Under the pieces are notes generated by a model, which saw nothing but the letters and a program-made list of their open reading frames with translations, did not search any database and was not told the origin of the DNA. The position numbers and the translations under genes are program-made. This document shows positions 27,981 to 37,220 of a stretch of 64,000 nt of DNA, one piece after another (positions within the stretch are counted from its first letter, which is position 1; each line of letters starts with the position of its first letter). Origin of the DNA: Bacteroidota bacterium (GTDB taxonomy: Bacteria > Bacteroidota > Bacteroidia > Bacteroidales > VadinHA17); assembly GCA_029547705.1 (NCBI GenBank), contig JAKPOU010000066.1:35327-99326 (forward strand). The letters run 5' to 3'.

Positions 27981-28733
27981 TCATATCCCCAGCATGTCCA
28001 TAATACCGGTTATAAAGGTCAGCGGATGAGCCGGATTACCCGGCACATAAAGATCAATATGGTGTTTTTCAATGAAATCCCTCTTAACGGCAGGGCTTCC
28101 GGCGAAGAGCCCTCCGCTGATGGCATCGGTACCGCAAAGGATAATAAGCCTGGGTGAAGGAACTGCCCTGTACGTCATTTCAAGAGCATCCGCCATATTC
28201 TCACTGACAGGTCCGGTTATTACAATGCCGTCGGCATGACGCGGTGAGGCAACAAACTCAATACCGTAACGGCCCATGTCAAAATTCACGTTCCCGGCTG
28301 CATGGAGTTCCATTTCACAGGAATTATCCCCTCCTGCCGAAACCTGCCTGAGTTTGAGAGCTCTCCTGAAAAGCCTGCGGATCACGGGTCTGACAGCCAA
28401 TCCATTGAAGCCGGACCAGCCGGTCTGACCGGGCTTTACTATCAGACCACTCCTTTCTGATGCCGCAATCCGGTAGTCAGCGGAAAAGCGGAAAACCCCG
28501 GGGAACATGAAGGCACATGCATTGCAGAAAGTACAACGGCCAAGGTCAATTGAACCGCTTTCCCCGTCAATGGCAGCAGTGGGACACATCGTAGCGGCAG
28601 CTTCAGCCTGGGATGATGTAATTTCAGCAGATATGACAGGCCTTCCCCTGAAACGTTCTGAAAGGACCTGATTTCGCAGATCAGCTATGTACTGTATGCG
28701 ATGGTCAGCCAATATCCTGATTTCCTTTATCAT
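27981..28733 (-). CDS. Ehr complex small subunit: ferredoxin domain fused to NuoB/HycG-like domain
   Basis: Peripheral subunit of the hydrogenase-like complex. Residues 1-100 form a ferredoxin-like domain with exactly one complete [4Fe-4S] site: Cys67, Cys70 and Cys73 (CTFCNAC) plus Cys50 followed by Pro. Residues about 105-250 align by eye with HycG/NuoB (FVASPRHADGIVITGPVS; DLYVPGNP). Of the four Cys that bind the proximal N2-type cluster only Cys139 remains. Asp136, Asp203 and Asn233 stand where Cys is expected (S-C-N-G-C, G-A-C, P-G-C in active relatives). It should therefore carry at most one cluster, in its ferredoxin part. It is the last gene of the operon, 18 bp after the large subunit. 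Confidence 0.85.
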   Translation of the reverse strand: MIKEIRILADHRIQYIADLRNQVLSERFRGRPVISAEITSSQAEAAATMCPTAAIDGESGSIDLGRCTFCNACAFMFPGVFRFSADYRIAASERSGLIVKPGQTGWSGFNGLAVRPVIRRLFRRALKLRQVSAGGDNSCEMELHAAGNVNFDMGRYGIEFVASPRHADGIVITGPVSENMADALEMTYRAVPSPRLIILCGTDAISGGLFAGSPAVKRDFIEKHHIDLYVPGNPAHPLTFITGIMDMLGI

Positions 28734-28751
28734 AATTTTCCATTCTGCCCA

Positions 28752-30275
28752 TTACAGATCGTTGCCGCAATAGGATAAGTTAAAACTCTTGTTGCACAGG
28801 GGAAAGTCCGATATTTCCTGATTGCGGACCGCAAGTGCCAGGGCCATCCAGTTGTGCAGTGAGGGATCCTTGATCCTGTAATCCACCAGCCGGCCATCAG
28901 CATCAGTCAGGGCCACATGGCATATTTCCCCCCTCCATCCTTCGGTAACAGACACTGCAAGGCTCTCCGGCATGAATCTGAGATCATAAACAGGCCGGCC
29001 CGTATTCTTTTCCCCGTTTTTCCATACTTCAACCAGTTTACGGATGATCCCTGCCGATTCTCTTACTTCCATGACGCGCAACCTGCCACGGGCCATGACA
29101 TCACCTTTTGTCTGCAACGCAGGTTTTATCTCCATCTGTCTGTAATACTGGAAGGGGTGGCTTGCACGTATATCCCGGACAAGGCCGCATGAACGGGCAG
29201 CCATTCCCACGGCCCCTGCTGAAAGAGCCTGCTGCCTGCTTACAGTACCTGTTTCCTCAAAGCGGCCCAGCACACTGGGCAGCGTGTAAACACAATCTGT
29301 CACGTTGACATATCTTCTTTCAACCTCCCCGAGTACCCTGAGTATTTCATCCGCAATCTTTTCCGTAAGAGGATAATCCGATCCGCCGGGACGGATCAGT
29401 CCCTTCCCGAAACGATTCCCGCACCAGAATTGTGTGGTATTGATAATCAGCGTCCGCAATGCCTCGCATGCAACCTGCCCGAGCTGATAGGCCACATCTG
29501 CACACAATGCCGCAGTATCACCTATGTGTATCCCGATACGTTCCATTTCAAGGGCAATACATCTTTCGATCTCCAGTGAAGGAGGCGGGATAAATCCTGC
29601 CAGCGACTCGGAAAGCTGCGCATGGGCCAGTCCGTGACCTGTGGCAGTGTCACCGGCAATACTTTCAGCGAGCAGGGAACGCCGGAGGCCATTCTCCCCC
29701 GCTTCCGTAAAAAGCCGCTCAATCCCCCGATGCTGATAACCCAGCTGTATCTCCAGATGCAGGACTTTCTCACCATTGCAGATAAACCTGAAATGACCGG
29801 GCTCAATCACGCCGGCATGAACAGGTCCTACTCCAACCTCATGAAGCACCTCGCTTTCCATTTCATAAAACGGATAAGTGCTTATCACATTCCGCCTGTC
29901 GGCCCTGTCATGAGGATATCTCACGGGCTTAAGCCAGGGATGGCCTTCAAAGCCCAAACCGTATCGTTCATGTATTTCACGTTCAAATATATGCATGGCC
30001 GTACATGAATCAGAAAGTGATCTCAGGGATGTCCCGCCGTCCTTCTTCTCATGACAGAGTATTCTGATGGTACCGGTTTCATCATCCGCAATACAGCACA
30101 TAAAACGCAATCCTTCAGGGATCCTGTGGCAGAAATAATTCAGGCAATGGAATTGTTCCCTGCCCAGCATGGTGATAAGCTCTTCACGAAAGAGGGAATA
30201 ATCAAGTACCGGAATGTCTTCTGTGCCGGCAGGTACAGAGGCATTCATGACTTCTGTATATCTTAAACTGGTCAT
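28752..30275 (-). CDS. Ehr complex large subunit (HycE/NuoCD-like) without NiFe ligands
   Basis: A 507-residue fusion of a NuoC-like N-terminal part (about 30-145, with HIFEREIHERYGLGFEGHP) and a NuoD/hydrogenase-large-subunit part (HLEIQLGYQHRGIE near 173-186). In NiFe enzymes the first Cys motif would lie near residue 207 and the second near 472. Here they read SIAGDTATGHG and IKDPSLHNW, without the CxxC pairs. No NiFe centre can be bound. The end GNDL (504-507) is uncleaved-looking, with no maturation tail after a Cys motif. It is predicted to couple an unknown redox or conformational event to ion pumping, as proposed for energy-converting hydrogenase-related complexes. Confidence 0.88.
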   Translation of the reverse strand: MTSLRYTEVMNASVPAGTEDIPVLDYSLFREELITMLGREQFHCLNYFCHRIPEGLRFMCCIADDETGTIRILCHEKKDGGTSLRSLSDSCTAMHIFEREIHERYGLGFEGHPWLKPVRYPHDRADRRNVISTYPFYEMESEVLHEVGVGPVHAGVIEPGHFRFICNGEKVLHLEIQLGYQHRGIERLFTEAGENGLRRSLLAESIAGDTATGHGLAHAQLSESLAGFIPPPSLEIERCIALEMERIGIHIGDTAALCADVAYQLGQVACEALRTLIINTTQFWCGNRFGKGLIRPGGSDYPLTEKIADEILRVLGEVERRYVNVTDCVYTLPSVLGRFEETGTVSRQQALSAGAVGMAARSCGLVRDIRASHPFQYYRQMEIKPALQTKGDVMARGRLRVMEVRESAGIIRKLVEVWKNGEKNTGRPVYDLRFMPESLAVSVTEGWRGEICHVALTDADGRLVDYRIKDPSLHNWMALALAVRNQEISDFPLCNKSFNLSYCGNDL

Positions 30276-30281
30276 CTTTTT

Positions 30282-31706
30282 TTACTTTGGGAGCAAGGCA
30301 ACACTTTTGCCTATCAGTTCAGCCAGAAAGGGCGGCTGGTAAAAACAAATCATTATAACCATACCCAGGAGGATGAACTGGCTGATCGTTTCTGCCGGAT
30401 TCACAGTACCGGGCAGTCTGATATCCCTGCAATTCCTTGGTGATGAGAAACTAATATGCATTATTCTTGTACTCATGGCATAAACCACAAATGTGAGAAG
30501 TATGAGCGAAAGCACCAGAACAAACCACTGGCCGTTAATGACCATGGTATTGAAGATCATCAGCTCCGGAATAAACATTCCGGAAGGGGGAATGGCCAGT
30601 ATGGTGATCATTCCGGTTATCAGAACAGTTCCGCCTGCGGGATAGAGTTGTAAATACCTTCCTGTTTCATCGAGCCTGAAAGTATGCAGTATCTCGGAAA
30701 GCTGCCCCATCTGGTAAAAAAGACTGGATTTTGCAAGTGAATGGAGCACAATAAGCAGCAAGGCGGCATAATATCCATTACCGCCAATACCAAGGGCAAT
30801 CGCCACCAGTCCCATGTTCTCAAAACTGGAATAGGCCAGCATACGCTTCAGGTGCTTTGCCTTGAGCATGTATCCCGCAGCAATAAGAAGAGACATAACT
30901 CCTGCCAGAACCAGCACATGATTCATGAAAGGCAGAATAGACGTGGTGGAGAAGAGGGTATAAATACGGAAAATAGCCAGGAATCCCACATTCATGAGAG
31001 CGGTGGAAATAAGTGCACTCACAGGCGGAGGAGCCACCGAATGGGCATCTATGGTAACGGTATGCATCGGGAAAAGTCCCATCTTTGTGCTGAATCCCAC
31101 AACCACGAATACGAAGGCAATCTTCAGGTAAAGCGGATCAGCTCCGGCAATCACAAGGGAGAATGAGGAAAATGAGAGGTTGGGTGCCTCACCGGTTCCA
31201 TAGATAAATCCGAGGAAAAGAATTCCCAGATAGGCCAGGGCTATCCCGGTGGAGCAGATGAATATATATTTCCATGTGGCTTCAAGTGCTATTTCTGTAC
31301 GGTCGTGATAAATCAGCACCGCCACGGCAAGGGTGGTGGCTTCCACGAAAATCCAGAGGACAGTCATGGTGTTTGCAAGGTAGGCACCTGCCATAAAGGT
31401 TATAAGTGCCGTCAGAGCTGAATGGTATATGTTGTAAGTTTTCAGGTTGTCCCTGCGGGTGTATTTGAATCCGTGATACAATGTCGGCACGGTAAGGAGT
31501 GCCAGTACCGAAAGCAGAAGTACTGCAGTACTGTCGAAAGTAAAGTAGGCAAGTTCTGTTTTGCCCTGATGTATCCATGCATACACGGTAAGGGCAATCA
31601 GCAATGCAGAAAAGACAAGTGAAAGCACCCTGGTAACAAGCCTGCCGGGAGACAGGAGTATTGAAGCACTCAGCAATACTGACCCTATGAAAAAAAACAG
31701 CAGCAT
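30282..31706 (-). CDS. Ehr complex antiporter-like membrane subunit (HyfF/NuoN-like)
   Basis: Integral membrane protein of 474 residues with about 14 hydrophobic segments. It belongs to the NuoL/M/N-Mrp antiporter family, closest by layout to HyfF. Signature charges are present: Glu in WIFVEATTLAVA (about 120), Lys in FSTKMGLFPMHT (about 208) and Lys in LKRMLAYSSFENMG. These are the residues used for ion translocation in complex I. It is one of two antiporter-like subunits in the operon. The spacing is tight (2 bases from the HyfE-like gene, 6 bases to the large subunit). Confidence 0.9.
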   Translation of the reverse strand: MLLFFFIGSVLLSASILLSPGRLVTRVLSLVFSALLIALTVYAWIHQGKTELAYFTFDSTAVLLLSVLALLTVPTLYHGFKYTRRDNLKTYNIYHSALTALITFMAGAYLANTMTVLWIFVEATTLAVAVLIYHDRTEIALEATWKYIFICSTGIALAYLGILFLGFIYGTGEAPNLSFSSFSLVIAGADPLYLKIAFVFVVVGFSTKMGLFPMHTVTIDAHSVAPPPVSALISTALMNVGFLAIFRIYTLFSTTSILPFMNHVLVLAGVMSLLIAAGYMLKAKHLKRMLAYSSFENMGLVAIALGIGGNGYYAALLLIVLHSLAKSSLFYQMGQLSEILHTFRLDETGRYLQLYPAGGTVLITGMITILAIPPSGMFIPELMIFNTMVINGQWFVLVLSLILLTFVVYAMSTRIMHISFSSPRNCRDIRLPGTVNPAETISQFILLGMVIMICFYQPPFLAELIGKSVALLPK

Positions 31707-31708
31707 CT

Positions 31709-32323
31709 TTAATCTTTCAACATTGTTAGTTCATTTGTATGAGGTTTCAGCTTCAGTCCGAAGAAACCCAGTATAAGGGCCCCGACAAACAGGTCAAGCA
31801 ACAGGCCGATGTTTATAAACATGGGCATTTCGCTTCCCATCGCCAGGGAAAAGAAAAAAACAGCATTTTCAACAACCAGGAATCCTATCAGATGTGAAAG
31901 AATAAGCTGATGTGTCACTATCAGGAGAAGACCCGTATAAAGCGTAAAGAGAGAAATAGCCAGGTAAATGGTGTTAATGAAGGGATTCACAAGAATTGTT
32001 GCCAGACTGACACTGATAAACAGGCCGGCAATAGAAAGCAGGAGAAGATAAAAACCGGGCATTGCCTGGCGGTGAACCCTGGTCACCCCTGACCGCCTAA
32101 GTATTCTGTTGAGGAGGTAAGGCAGAATCATTGCTTTGAAAAAGAGTGTCTCTGCCACAATAAAAAGCAGGTTGATCAGATTCACCTCCTTCAGCTCCAG
32201 CACCGCAATGCCGCATAACATCAGACCCTGAACGGCAATCAGCCTGACATAGGTGGCCAGTCTCTCCGCCGATGCAAAATAAATCAGGGTGACTGCAAAA
32301 ATAACGATAAGGTAATTTACCAT
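31709..32323 (-). CDS. Ehr complex HyfE-like membrane subunit
   Basis: Membrane protein of 204 residues with about six hydrophobic helices. It resembles HyfE, whose C-terminal part is NuoK-like. A Glu in a membrane segment (LIGFLVVENAVFFFSLAMG, about 155) and a second in NLLFIVAETLFFKAMIL match the buried acidic residues of this family. It lies 3 bases after the HyfC-like gene and 2 bases before the HyfF-like gene. It has no cofactor and is expected to be part of the ion path. Confidence 0.85.
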   Translation of the reverse strand: MVNYLIVIFAVTLIYFASAERLATYVRLIAVQGLMLCGIAVLELKEVNLINLLFIVAETLFFKAMILPYLLNRILRRSGVTRVHRQAMPGFYLLLLSIAGLFISVSLATILVNPFINTIYLAISLFTLYTGLLLIVTHQLILSHLIGFLVVENAVFFFSLAMGSEMPMFINIGLLLDLFVGALILGFFGLKLKPHTNELTMLKD

Positions 32324-32326
32324 TTT

Positions 32327-33244
32327 TCAGATAAGTTTTTCAGTCAGTATCAGTATTACCATGAACGCAATAAGTGCAACCGAAGTCAGTGTCAGTATAT
32401 ATTTCGGGTTCTTGTTCATTTTGTTTCGTGCCCTGAATGATTCTGTAATGCCGATCACAACGGCAAACAGTGCCTGGACGATAAAGAACATCAGAACCTT
32501 CACCGGGGTATTCCACCCGGCCGGCACTATCAGATTATATATCAGCGAACCATACATGGCAAATTTCAGATATGTGCCGGCATGAATGAGAGCCTTGTCA
32601 AAGCCGCTGTGGTCAAGTATCATAACTTCATGAACCATGGTGAGCTCAAGATGGGTTTTCGGATCGTCAACCGGAAGCCTGCTGTTCTCGATCATGGCTA
32701 TCTGTATAAACAGATAGGCTCCGATAACGCTGTATATAAAGACATAATCATTCCCTGTAATATAGAAATGATTGAATATTACGGAAAAGGATGTATATCC
32801 GGTAAACATGGCGAATGTAGCCATCAGCACGAAAAAAGCCGGTTCCACAATCATGGAGTAAAGGGCCTCGCGGCTTGCCCCCATCCCCTGAAAACTGCTT
32901 CCCGTATCAAGAGCGGCGATAATCATGAAAAACTTACCAAGGGCCAGAAGGTAGGCAAAAAAAATAAAATCCCCCTCAAAAGAGATCAGTGCCTTGTATT
33001 GGGCAAAGGGCAGCAGAAGCATTGCAACAATAACCGACACAAGAGCAACGGATGGCGCTATCCGGAATATGATACCCGTTGTGTCGCTGAAAACACTTCC
33101 CTTTCTCAGCATAACCGCTATGTCTTTCAGGGGCTGAAATATTCCGGGACCTTTCCGGCCCGAGGCAATGCTTTTTGTCCGGAGGATTACTCCCGGAAAA
33201 AACAGGGCTGCAACCAATATCAGTAGAAAACCTGCCATGCTCAA
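32327..33244 (-). CDS. Ehr complex HyfC/NuoH-like membrane subunit
   Basis: Integral membrane protein of 305 residues with about eight helices. The cytosolic loops carry the NuoH/HyfC markers SGRKGPGIFQPLKD (about 28-41) and ENSRLPVDDPKTHLELTMVHE (about 188-208). These link the peripheral arm to the membrane arm. Several Glu residues of the E-channel are kept. The ATG overlaps the stop of the HyfB-like gene (ATGA), so the two are translationally coupled. In complex I this subunit forms the quinone tunnel; whether quinone is used here is open. Confidence 0.9.
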   Translation of the reverse strand: MSMAGFLLILVAALFFPGVILRTKSIASGRKGPGIFQPLKDIAVMLRKGSVFSDTTGIIFRIAPSVALVSVIVAMLLLPFAQYKALISFEGDFIFFAYLLALGKFFMIIAALDTGSSFQGMGASREALYSMIVEPAFFVLMATFAMFTGYTSFSVIFNHFYITGNDYVFIYSVIGAYLFIQIAMIENSRLPVDDPKTHLELTMVHEVMILDHSGFDKALIHAGTYLKFAMYGSLIYNLIVPAGWNTPVKVLMFFIVQALFAVVIGITESFRARNKMNKNPKYILTLTSVALIAFMVILILTEKLI

Positions 33245-35235
33245 ATAATGTTAAACAATGAAAGCAACAATACCAGCAGCATGAAAACAAAGGCATACAG
33301 AATGTAATGCCTGATCTGGCCGGTCTGCATCATCGCAATTTTTTTCAGCAGGTCAGAAATAAAGCCTGCCGGTCTGTCAACCAGCTTCCTTTTATAAATA
33401 TCCTCGCTGTGAAATTCAAATTTCCTTTTCCGGGGGAAAATCTCGCTCTCGCCTATTATTTCAGTTTGCACTCTGGTGCGCAGCACCGGTTTTGCAATAT
33501 CGCTATAGTTGGATGCAAATGATGTTGCCGTGTATTGCTGCCTTGAAGTCACGGCGGTATATGCGCACCCCCAGGTCGGGCCCGTTTCAGTAATCCTTCT
33601 GCTCAGGTGAAAACTGCGCCATATGAGCACTGCCGCAAGTGTGACAATGAAAATTCCTCCTGCCAGACTGATCTGTGACAGGTTGTATGTAAAGGTTCCG
33701 CGGATAAACAACTGGCTTTCCAGGTCCCATATACTGACTGCCAGTTTAAAAACCGGTTTCACCACTAACGGTGATGCCAGTCCGATAAACAATATCAGTA
33801 CAAGGATAACAAGCTGGGGGGCGAGCATCCCCTTTGTTGCTTCGCCGGCATGATTTACTGTTTCAGATCTGGCTTCACCAAGAAAGACGATACCGAAAGC
33901 CCTTGTAAAGCAGAAAACAGCCAGTCCGCCGATAAGCGAAAGCCCGATAAGCGATCCTATGATCAGGATGGACTGATACAGTGTGGCATCAGGCAAACTG
34001 GTGAACATCCCCATGTAAATCAGATATTCCGAGATAAATCCGTTGAACGGAGGCAGTCCGCAGATTGCCAGTGAACCGGCCAGAAAGAGCATTGCTGTAT
34101 GTGGCATTTTTTTCATCAGTCCCCCCATCCGCTCCATGTTACGGGTATGGATGGCACGGTAAACCGATCCGGAGCTGAAAAAGAGAAGGGATTTGAAAAG
34201 TGAATGATTGAGCAGGTGCAGCAATCCTCCGGAAAATCCAAGCAGGGCAAGCATGTGGTTATCAAGAGCCCTGCCGGCCATTCCCAGGCCGATGCCTATA
34301 CCTGTTATGCCAATATTCTCAATTGTGGAATAGGCCAGAAGCTTCTTCAGGTCTTTCTGTACCAGGGCCATCATCACCCCCAGTATTCCTGATAAAAGGG
34401 AAATTACCAGGATTATTGCCGCACAGGCGAAAAGATCAGACTGCACGGGTATCAACACCCTCATTATCCCGTATATGCCCATTTTTATCATCACCCCCGA
34501 CATTACACCGGACACATGGGAGGGAGCTGCAGGATGAGCTTCCGGAAGCCAGGTATGCAGGGGGATGAATCCGGCCTTGATGGCAAAGCCTGTAAAAAAC
34601 AGGAGAAAAACAGGCAGATTGCGATGTACGGCAAAATAGCCCGCAAGGGCATCAAAACTCATACTGCCCGTGGCCTTTTGAACCAGTAAAAAAGCAATCA
34701 GTATGAAAAACATCCCGATATGCATCTGGATGAGATAACTGATGCCGGTCTTTAAAATATTTCTTTCCTCCGCTTCAAAAATCACAAGGAAAAAGGATGA
34801 AAGAGCCATTATCTCCCAGGCTATAAGAAAAGCCACCCCTTCCCTCAGCATTACAACCATCAGCATTGACAGCCAGAGCCAGATATACGAAAAATAATGA
34901 ATGGAAAAACGGAAGGACGGCATCCTCTGATGATATGGAGCAAGATAGCCCCTGGCATACAGAAGGCCTGTGAGAACCGTAATGTTGATGACCAGGATGA
35001 AGAAGGCTGCAAGATTATCGATTACAAGAGTAATTCCTGTGCCGTAAGATGGAGAAAACAGCGGTATTTCCCTGATTCCGGCTGATCCGGCAAGAATGCC
35101 GGTACTCCATGACGTGGTGAGAACCATGCCGGCCAGCAGAAACAACAGCGTGAAGTAATGCTTCAAATGCTTCGGTACTGCAAAAACCAGAAGCGAAAGG
35201 ACAGGGATAATGAAAAATAAGGTGGAATTAACCAT
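33241..35235 (-). CDS. Ehr complex antiporter-like membrane subunit (HyfB/NuoL-like)
   Basis: Integral membrane protein of 664 residues with about 16 hydrophobic segments and a long polar C-terminal loop (SRRITETGPTWGCAYTAV) as in HyfB. Ion-path residues are present: Glu in FLIAWEIMALSSFF, Lys in FAIKAGFIPLHTWLPEAHP and Lys in LVQKDLKKLLAYSTIENIG. I chose the ATG at 35235 over a GTG at 35256, because the GTG lies inside the -7 promoter box and upstream of the predicted transcript start. It is the first gene of the six-gene operon, which follows the order B-C-E-F-G-I of hyf-type clusters. Confidence 0.9.
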   Translation of the reverse strand: MVNSTLFFIIPVLSLLVFAVPKHLKHYFTLLFLLAGMVLTTSWSTGILAGSAGIREIPLFSPSYGTGITLVIDNLAAFFILVINITVLTGLLYARGYLAPYHQRMPSFRFSIHYFSYIWLWLSMLMVVMLREGVAFLIAWEIMALSSFFLVIFEAEERNILKTGISYLIQMHIGMFFILIAFLLVQKATGSMSFDALAGYFAVHRNLPVFLLFFTGFAIKAGFIPLHTWLPEAHPAAPSHVSGVMSGVMIKMGIYGIMRVLIPVQSDLFACAAIILVISLLSGILGVMMALVQKDLKKLLAYSTIENIGITGIGIGLGMAGRALDNHMLALLGFSGGLLHLLNHSLFKSLLFFSSGSVYRAIHTRNMERMGGLMKKMPHTAMLFLAGSLAICGLPPFNGFISEYLIYMGMFTSLPDATLYQSILIIGSLIGLSLIGGLAVFCFTRAFGIVFLGEARSETVNHAGEATKGMLAPQLVILVLILFIGLASPLVVKPVFKLAVSIWDLESQLFIRGTFTYNLSQISLAGGIFIVTLAAVLIWRSFHLSRRITETGPTWGCAYTAVTSRQQYTATSFASNYSDIAKPVLRTRVQTEIIGESEIFPRKRKFEFHSEDIYKRKLVDRPAGFISDLLKKIAMMQTGQIRHYILYAFVFMLLVLLLSLFNII

Positions 35236-35584
35236 TAAGACCAGAAATTTGCACACAAATGTATAAAATATCAGCTGAAAGACAAATACGGGGAAAACTA
35301 AATTTCAGGCTTGTATTAGCCTGATGTTCAGCAAAGTTTCAGGCACACCCCTCCAGCCGGGCGAGGATCTCTGATGACTGACAGAGTTCTGAACTTTTAT
35401 TGTTAAAATATTTAGGACACACGGTACGAAAGATTTAAGAGCGAAACCCCGGGGTTATGACCAAGGAGTGATTAATAGCAGGATGAGGGATTAAACACTG
35501 AGCAGTATGAGAGGATCAGGTTAAAAACGGTCAATCAATGAACCAGTTTATTATCCTATTTATGTATATTTGCGTCCAAGCTCA
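35236..35584. other. Divergent control region between the Ehr operon and efflux operon 2
   Basis: No gene is seen. It carries the Ehr promoter (35256-35286) on the minus strand and a TATATTTG box (35565-35572) just before the leader gene of efflux operon 2 on the plus strand. The latter lacks a clear -33 partner. Confidence 0.45.
35256..35286 (-). promoter_or_regulatory. Promoter of the Ehr operon
   Basis: Read on the minus strand, TTTG (35286-35283), a 19-base spacer and TACATTTG (35263-35256) match the Bacteroidota consensus exactly. Transcription should begin near 35249, about 14 bases before the ATG at 35235, and this decides the start codon. Confidence 0.6.
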
Positions 35585-35953
35585 ATGAAAAAGGACAGAA
35601 ATATCATACTCAGGATCCAGGGGTCAGCGTTACTGACCATATTTTTGCTCTTATTTGCAGGCAATAACTTCTTTCATCATGCCCATCAGGTTGATGACAG
35701 AATAATTGTTCATTCCCATCCCTTTAAATCAGATTCACAGGGCAATCCCGTACATAAGCATCCTGCAACTGATTATCTCCTGATACATCTTTTCAACACT
35801 ATTGTTTTCTGCTTCATCTTCAGCATAACCCGGGCCGGTACTGTGTCAGGCCCCGCTTACACGATTGTCCCGCACTACAGAAATCCCTTTTTCAGCCTTA
35901 TTTCTTTTCTGCCCCTGAAATTCCGGGGTCCTCCCCCGCTCAGACTCCTCTGA
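35585..35953 (+). CDS. Small His-rich membrane protein leading efflux operon 2
   Basis: A 122-residue protein with an N-terminal hydrophobic helix (about 13-28), a His-rich middle (FFHHAHQ, IVHSHPF, VHKHPATD) and a second hydrophobic stretch (LLIHLFNTIVFCFIFSI). The C-terminus ends FRGPPPLRLL. The ATG at 35585 is preferred to an upstream TTG. The His cluster between two membrane segments would face the periplasm and could bind metal. It plays the same positional role as the leader proteins of systems 1 and 3, though the sequences share only the His/membrane/PP layout. Function unknown. Confidence 0.7.
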   Translation: MKKDRNIILRIQGSALLTIFLLLFAGNNFFHHAHQVDDRIIVHSHPFKSDSQGNPVHKHPATDYLLIHLFNTIVFCFIFSITRAGTVSGPAYTIVPHYRNPFFSLISFLPLKFRGPPPLRLL

Positions 35954-36038
35954 TATCCCGAAGCCGGATAATCTGAAAAGGGCTACAGGTCTTAAAACTG
36001 TTTCACCCCCCCAATATTGATATTTTAAGTCTAAAAAA

Positions 36039-37208
36039 ATGCCAAGGATTTTATTACCAATATTATTACTGATCATTGTATCCTGCAATAACCAGCCCGT
36101 TCATGAAAAGACAGTACCTGACCACACTCGGGAAAGAACAGGGCAGCGGAGAAGAAGAGAAGCAAAAAGACGGCAGGAAGAACACAGGCACGAAATTTTC
36201 CACCTGAAAAATGACAGTCTCAGAGTAAGAGACCCCCTGCTTCTCGCGAATCTGAAAACCGATGTAGTCCACCCCAGGGAATATCATTATGAACTGACAA
36301 CATTCGGTATTGTGAAACCGGTTCCCGGAAATTATGCCGAAGTATCTGTACCTTTTGACGGCAGGATAATCAGATCAAATGTCAAACTGGGCCAAAAAAT
36401 TGCAGCAGGCACTCCGCTGTTTGAAATATTTTCCCCCGATTACCTTGAATCGGTCAGGACTTTTCTTGAAGCAAAGCGGGAAAAGGAAATCAGGGAAATA
36501 AATTACAGACGCAAAAAGGACCTGTTCGATTCGGAGATCATTTCAAGAAAGGAATATGAGGAGGCCAGGCTGGAATATGATCTGGCAGACAAGGAGTTTG
36601 AGAAAAATCTTGAACTGCTGAAGATTTACAAACAGGACACTGACAATGTTGACATATCACGTCCCTTCAGCGTCGTCTCGCCCATAGCAGGCGAGATCGT
36701 CAGGAACGAAATAATGGTGGGGCAGTTCCTCAGGACAGATGCTGAACCGGTAATTACCGTTGCCAGTCTCGACAGGGTCAGAATCGTGGCCAATGTAAAG
36801 GAAAAAGATCTTTATGCCGTAGGAGCAGATGACGAGGTGGAAATAATAAGTGAAAGCATGCCGGACAGGCCGCTCAGGGGCAGGATTATCTATATCAGTG
36901 ATATCATGAACGAACAGACACGTTCGGTTGAAGTATATGTTGAATGCGGCAATCCGGACAAGATACTGAAATCGGGTATGTTTGTCACCGTTAATTTCCG
37001 GCACACAATGAAGGATGTGATTATCATTCCTTCTGAAGCTGTATATCAGGATAGTGAAGTATGTTACCTCTTCCTGCAGACCGGAGAAGGCGCTTATGCC
37101 AGGCGAGAGGTCAGTGTGAAATCAGTTGGCAATAATCTGCTGCTGGTCCGTTCAGGGCTTGATAAGGGAAATATTATTGTAACTGATGGAGGTATATACC
37201 TTCGCTAA
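36039..37208 (+). CDS. Periplasmic adaptor (CzcB-like lipoprotein), system 2
   Basis: HlyD-type adaptor of 389 residues. The N-terminus MPRILLPILLLIIVSCNNQ has a lipobox-like ending with Cys16, followed by a strongly charged linker (about 20-55, many Arg, Glu and His). Core features follow: biotinyl-lipoyl-like PFDGRIIRSNVKLGQKI (about 104-120), a long helical hairpin (EAKREKEIREINYRRKKDLF) and beta-barrel strands near 255-330. No heavy-metal-binding YHS domain is present, unlike system 3. It is 85 bp after the leader gene and 12 bp before the pump. Confidence 0.9.
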   Translation: MPRILLPILLLIIVSCNNQPVHEKTVPDHTRERTGQRRRREAKRRQEEHRHEIFHLKNDSLRVRDPLLLANLKTDVVHPREYHYELTTFGIVKPVPGNYAEVSVPFDGRIIRSNVKLGQKIAAGTPLFEIFSPDYLESVRTFLEAKREKEIREINYRRKKDLFDSEIISRKEYEEARLEYDLADKEFEKNLELLKIYKQDTDNVDISRPFSVVSPIAGEIVRNEIMVGQFLRTDAEPVITVASLDRVRIVANVKEKDLYAVGADDEVEIISESMPDRPLRGRIIYISDIMNEQTRSVEVYVECGNPDKILKSGMFVTVNFRHTMKDVIIIPSEAVYQDSEVCYLFLQTGEGAYARREVSVKSVGNNLLLVRSGLDKGNIIVTDGGIYLR

Positions 37209-37220
37209 GAGTGTGTTGCC

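Noticed and set aside
27981..30275. Calling the two peripheral subunits a group 4 NiFe hydrogenase
   Set aside because: All NiFe-binding Cys motifs are absent in the large subunit, so hydrogen turnover at a NiFe site is not possible.
30282..35235. A stand-alone Mrp Na+/H+ antiporter
   Set aside because: The HyfC/NuoH-like and HyfE-like subunits and the linked NuoB/NuoD-like genes show a complex-I/hydrogenase-type assembly.
35236..35256. GTG start for the HyfB-like gene at 35256
   Set aside because: It lies in the -7 promoter box and upstream of the predicted transcript start; the ATG at 35235 is followed directly by a hydrophobic helix.
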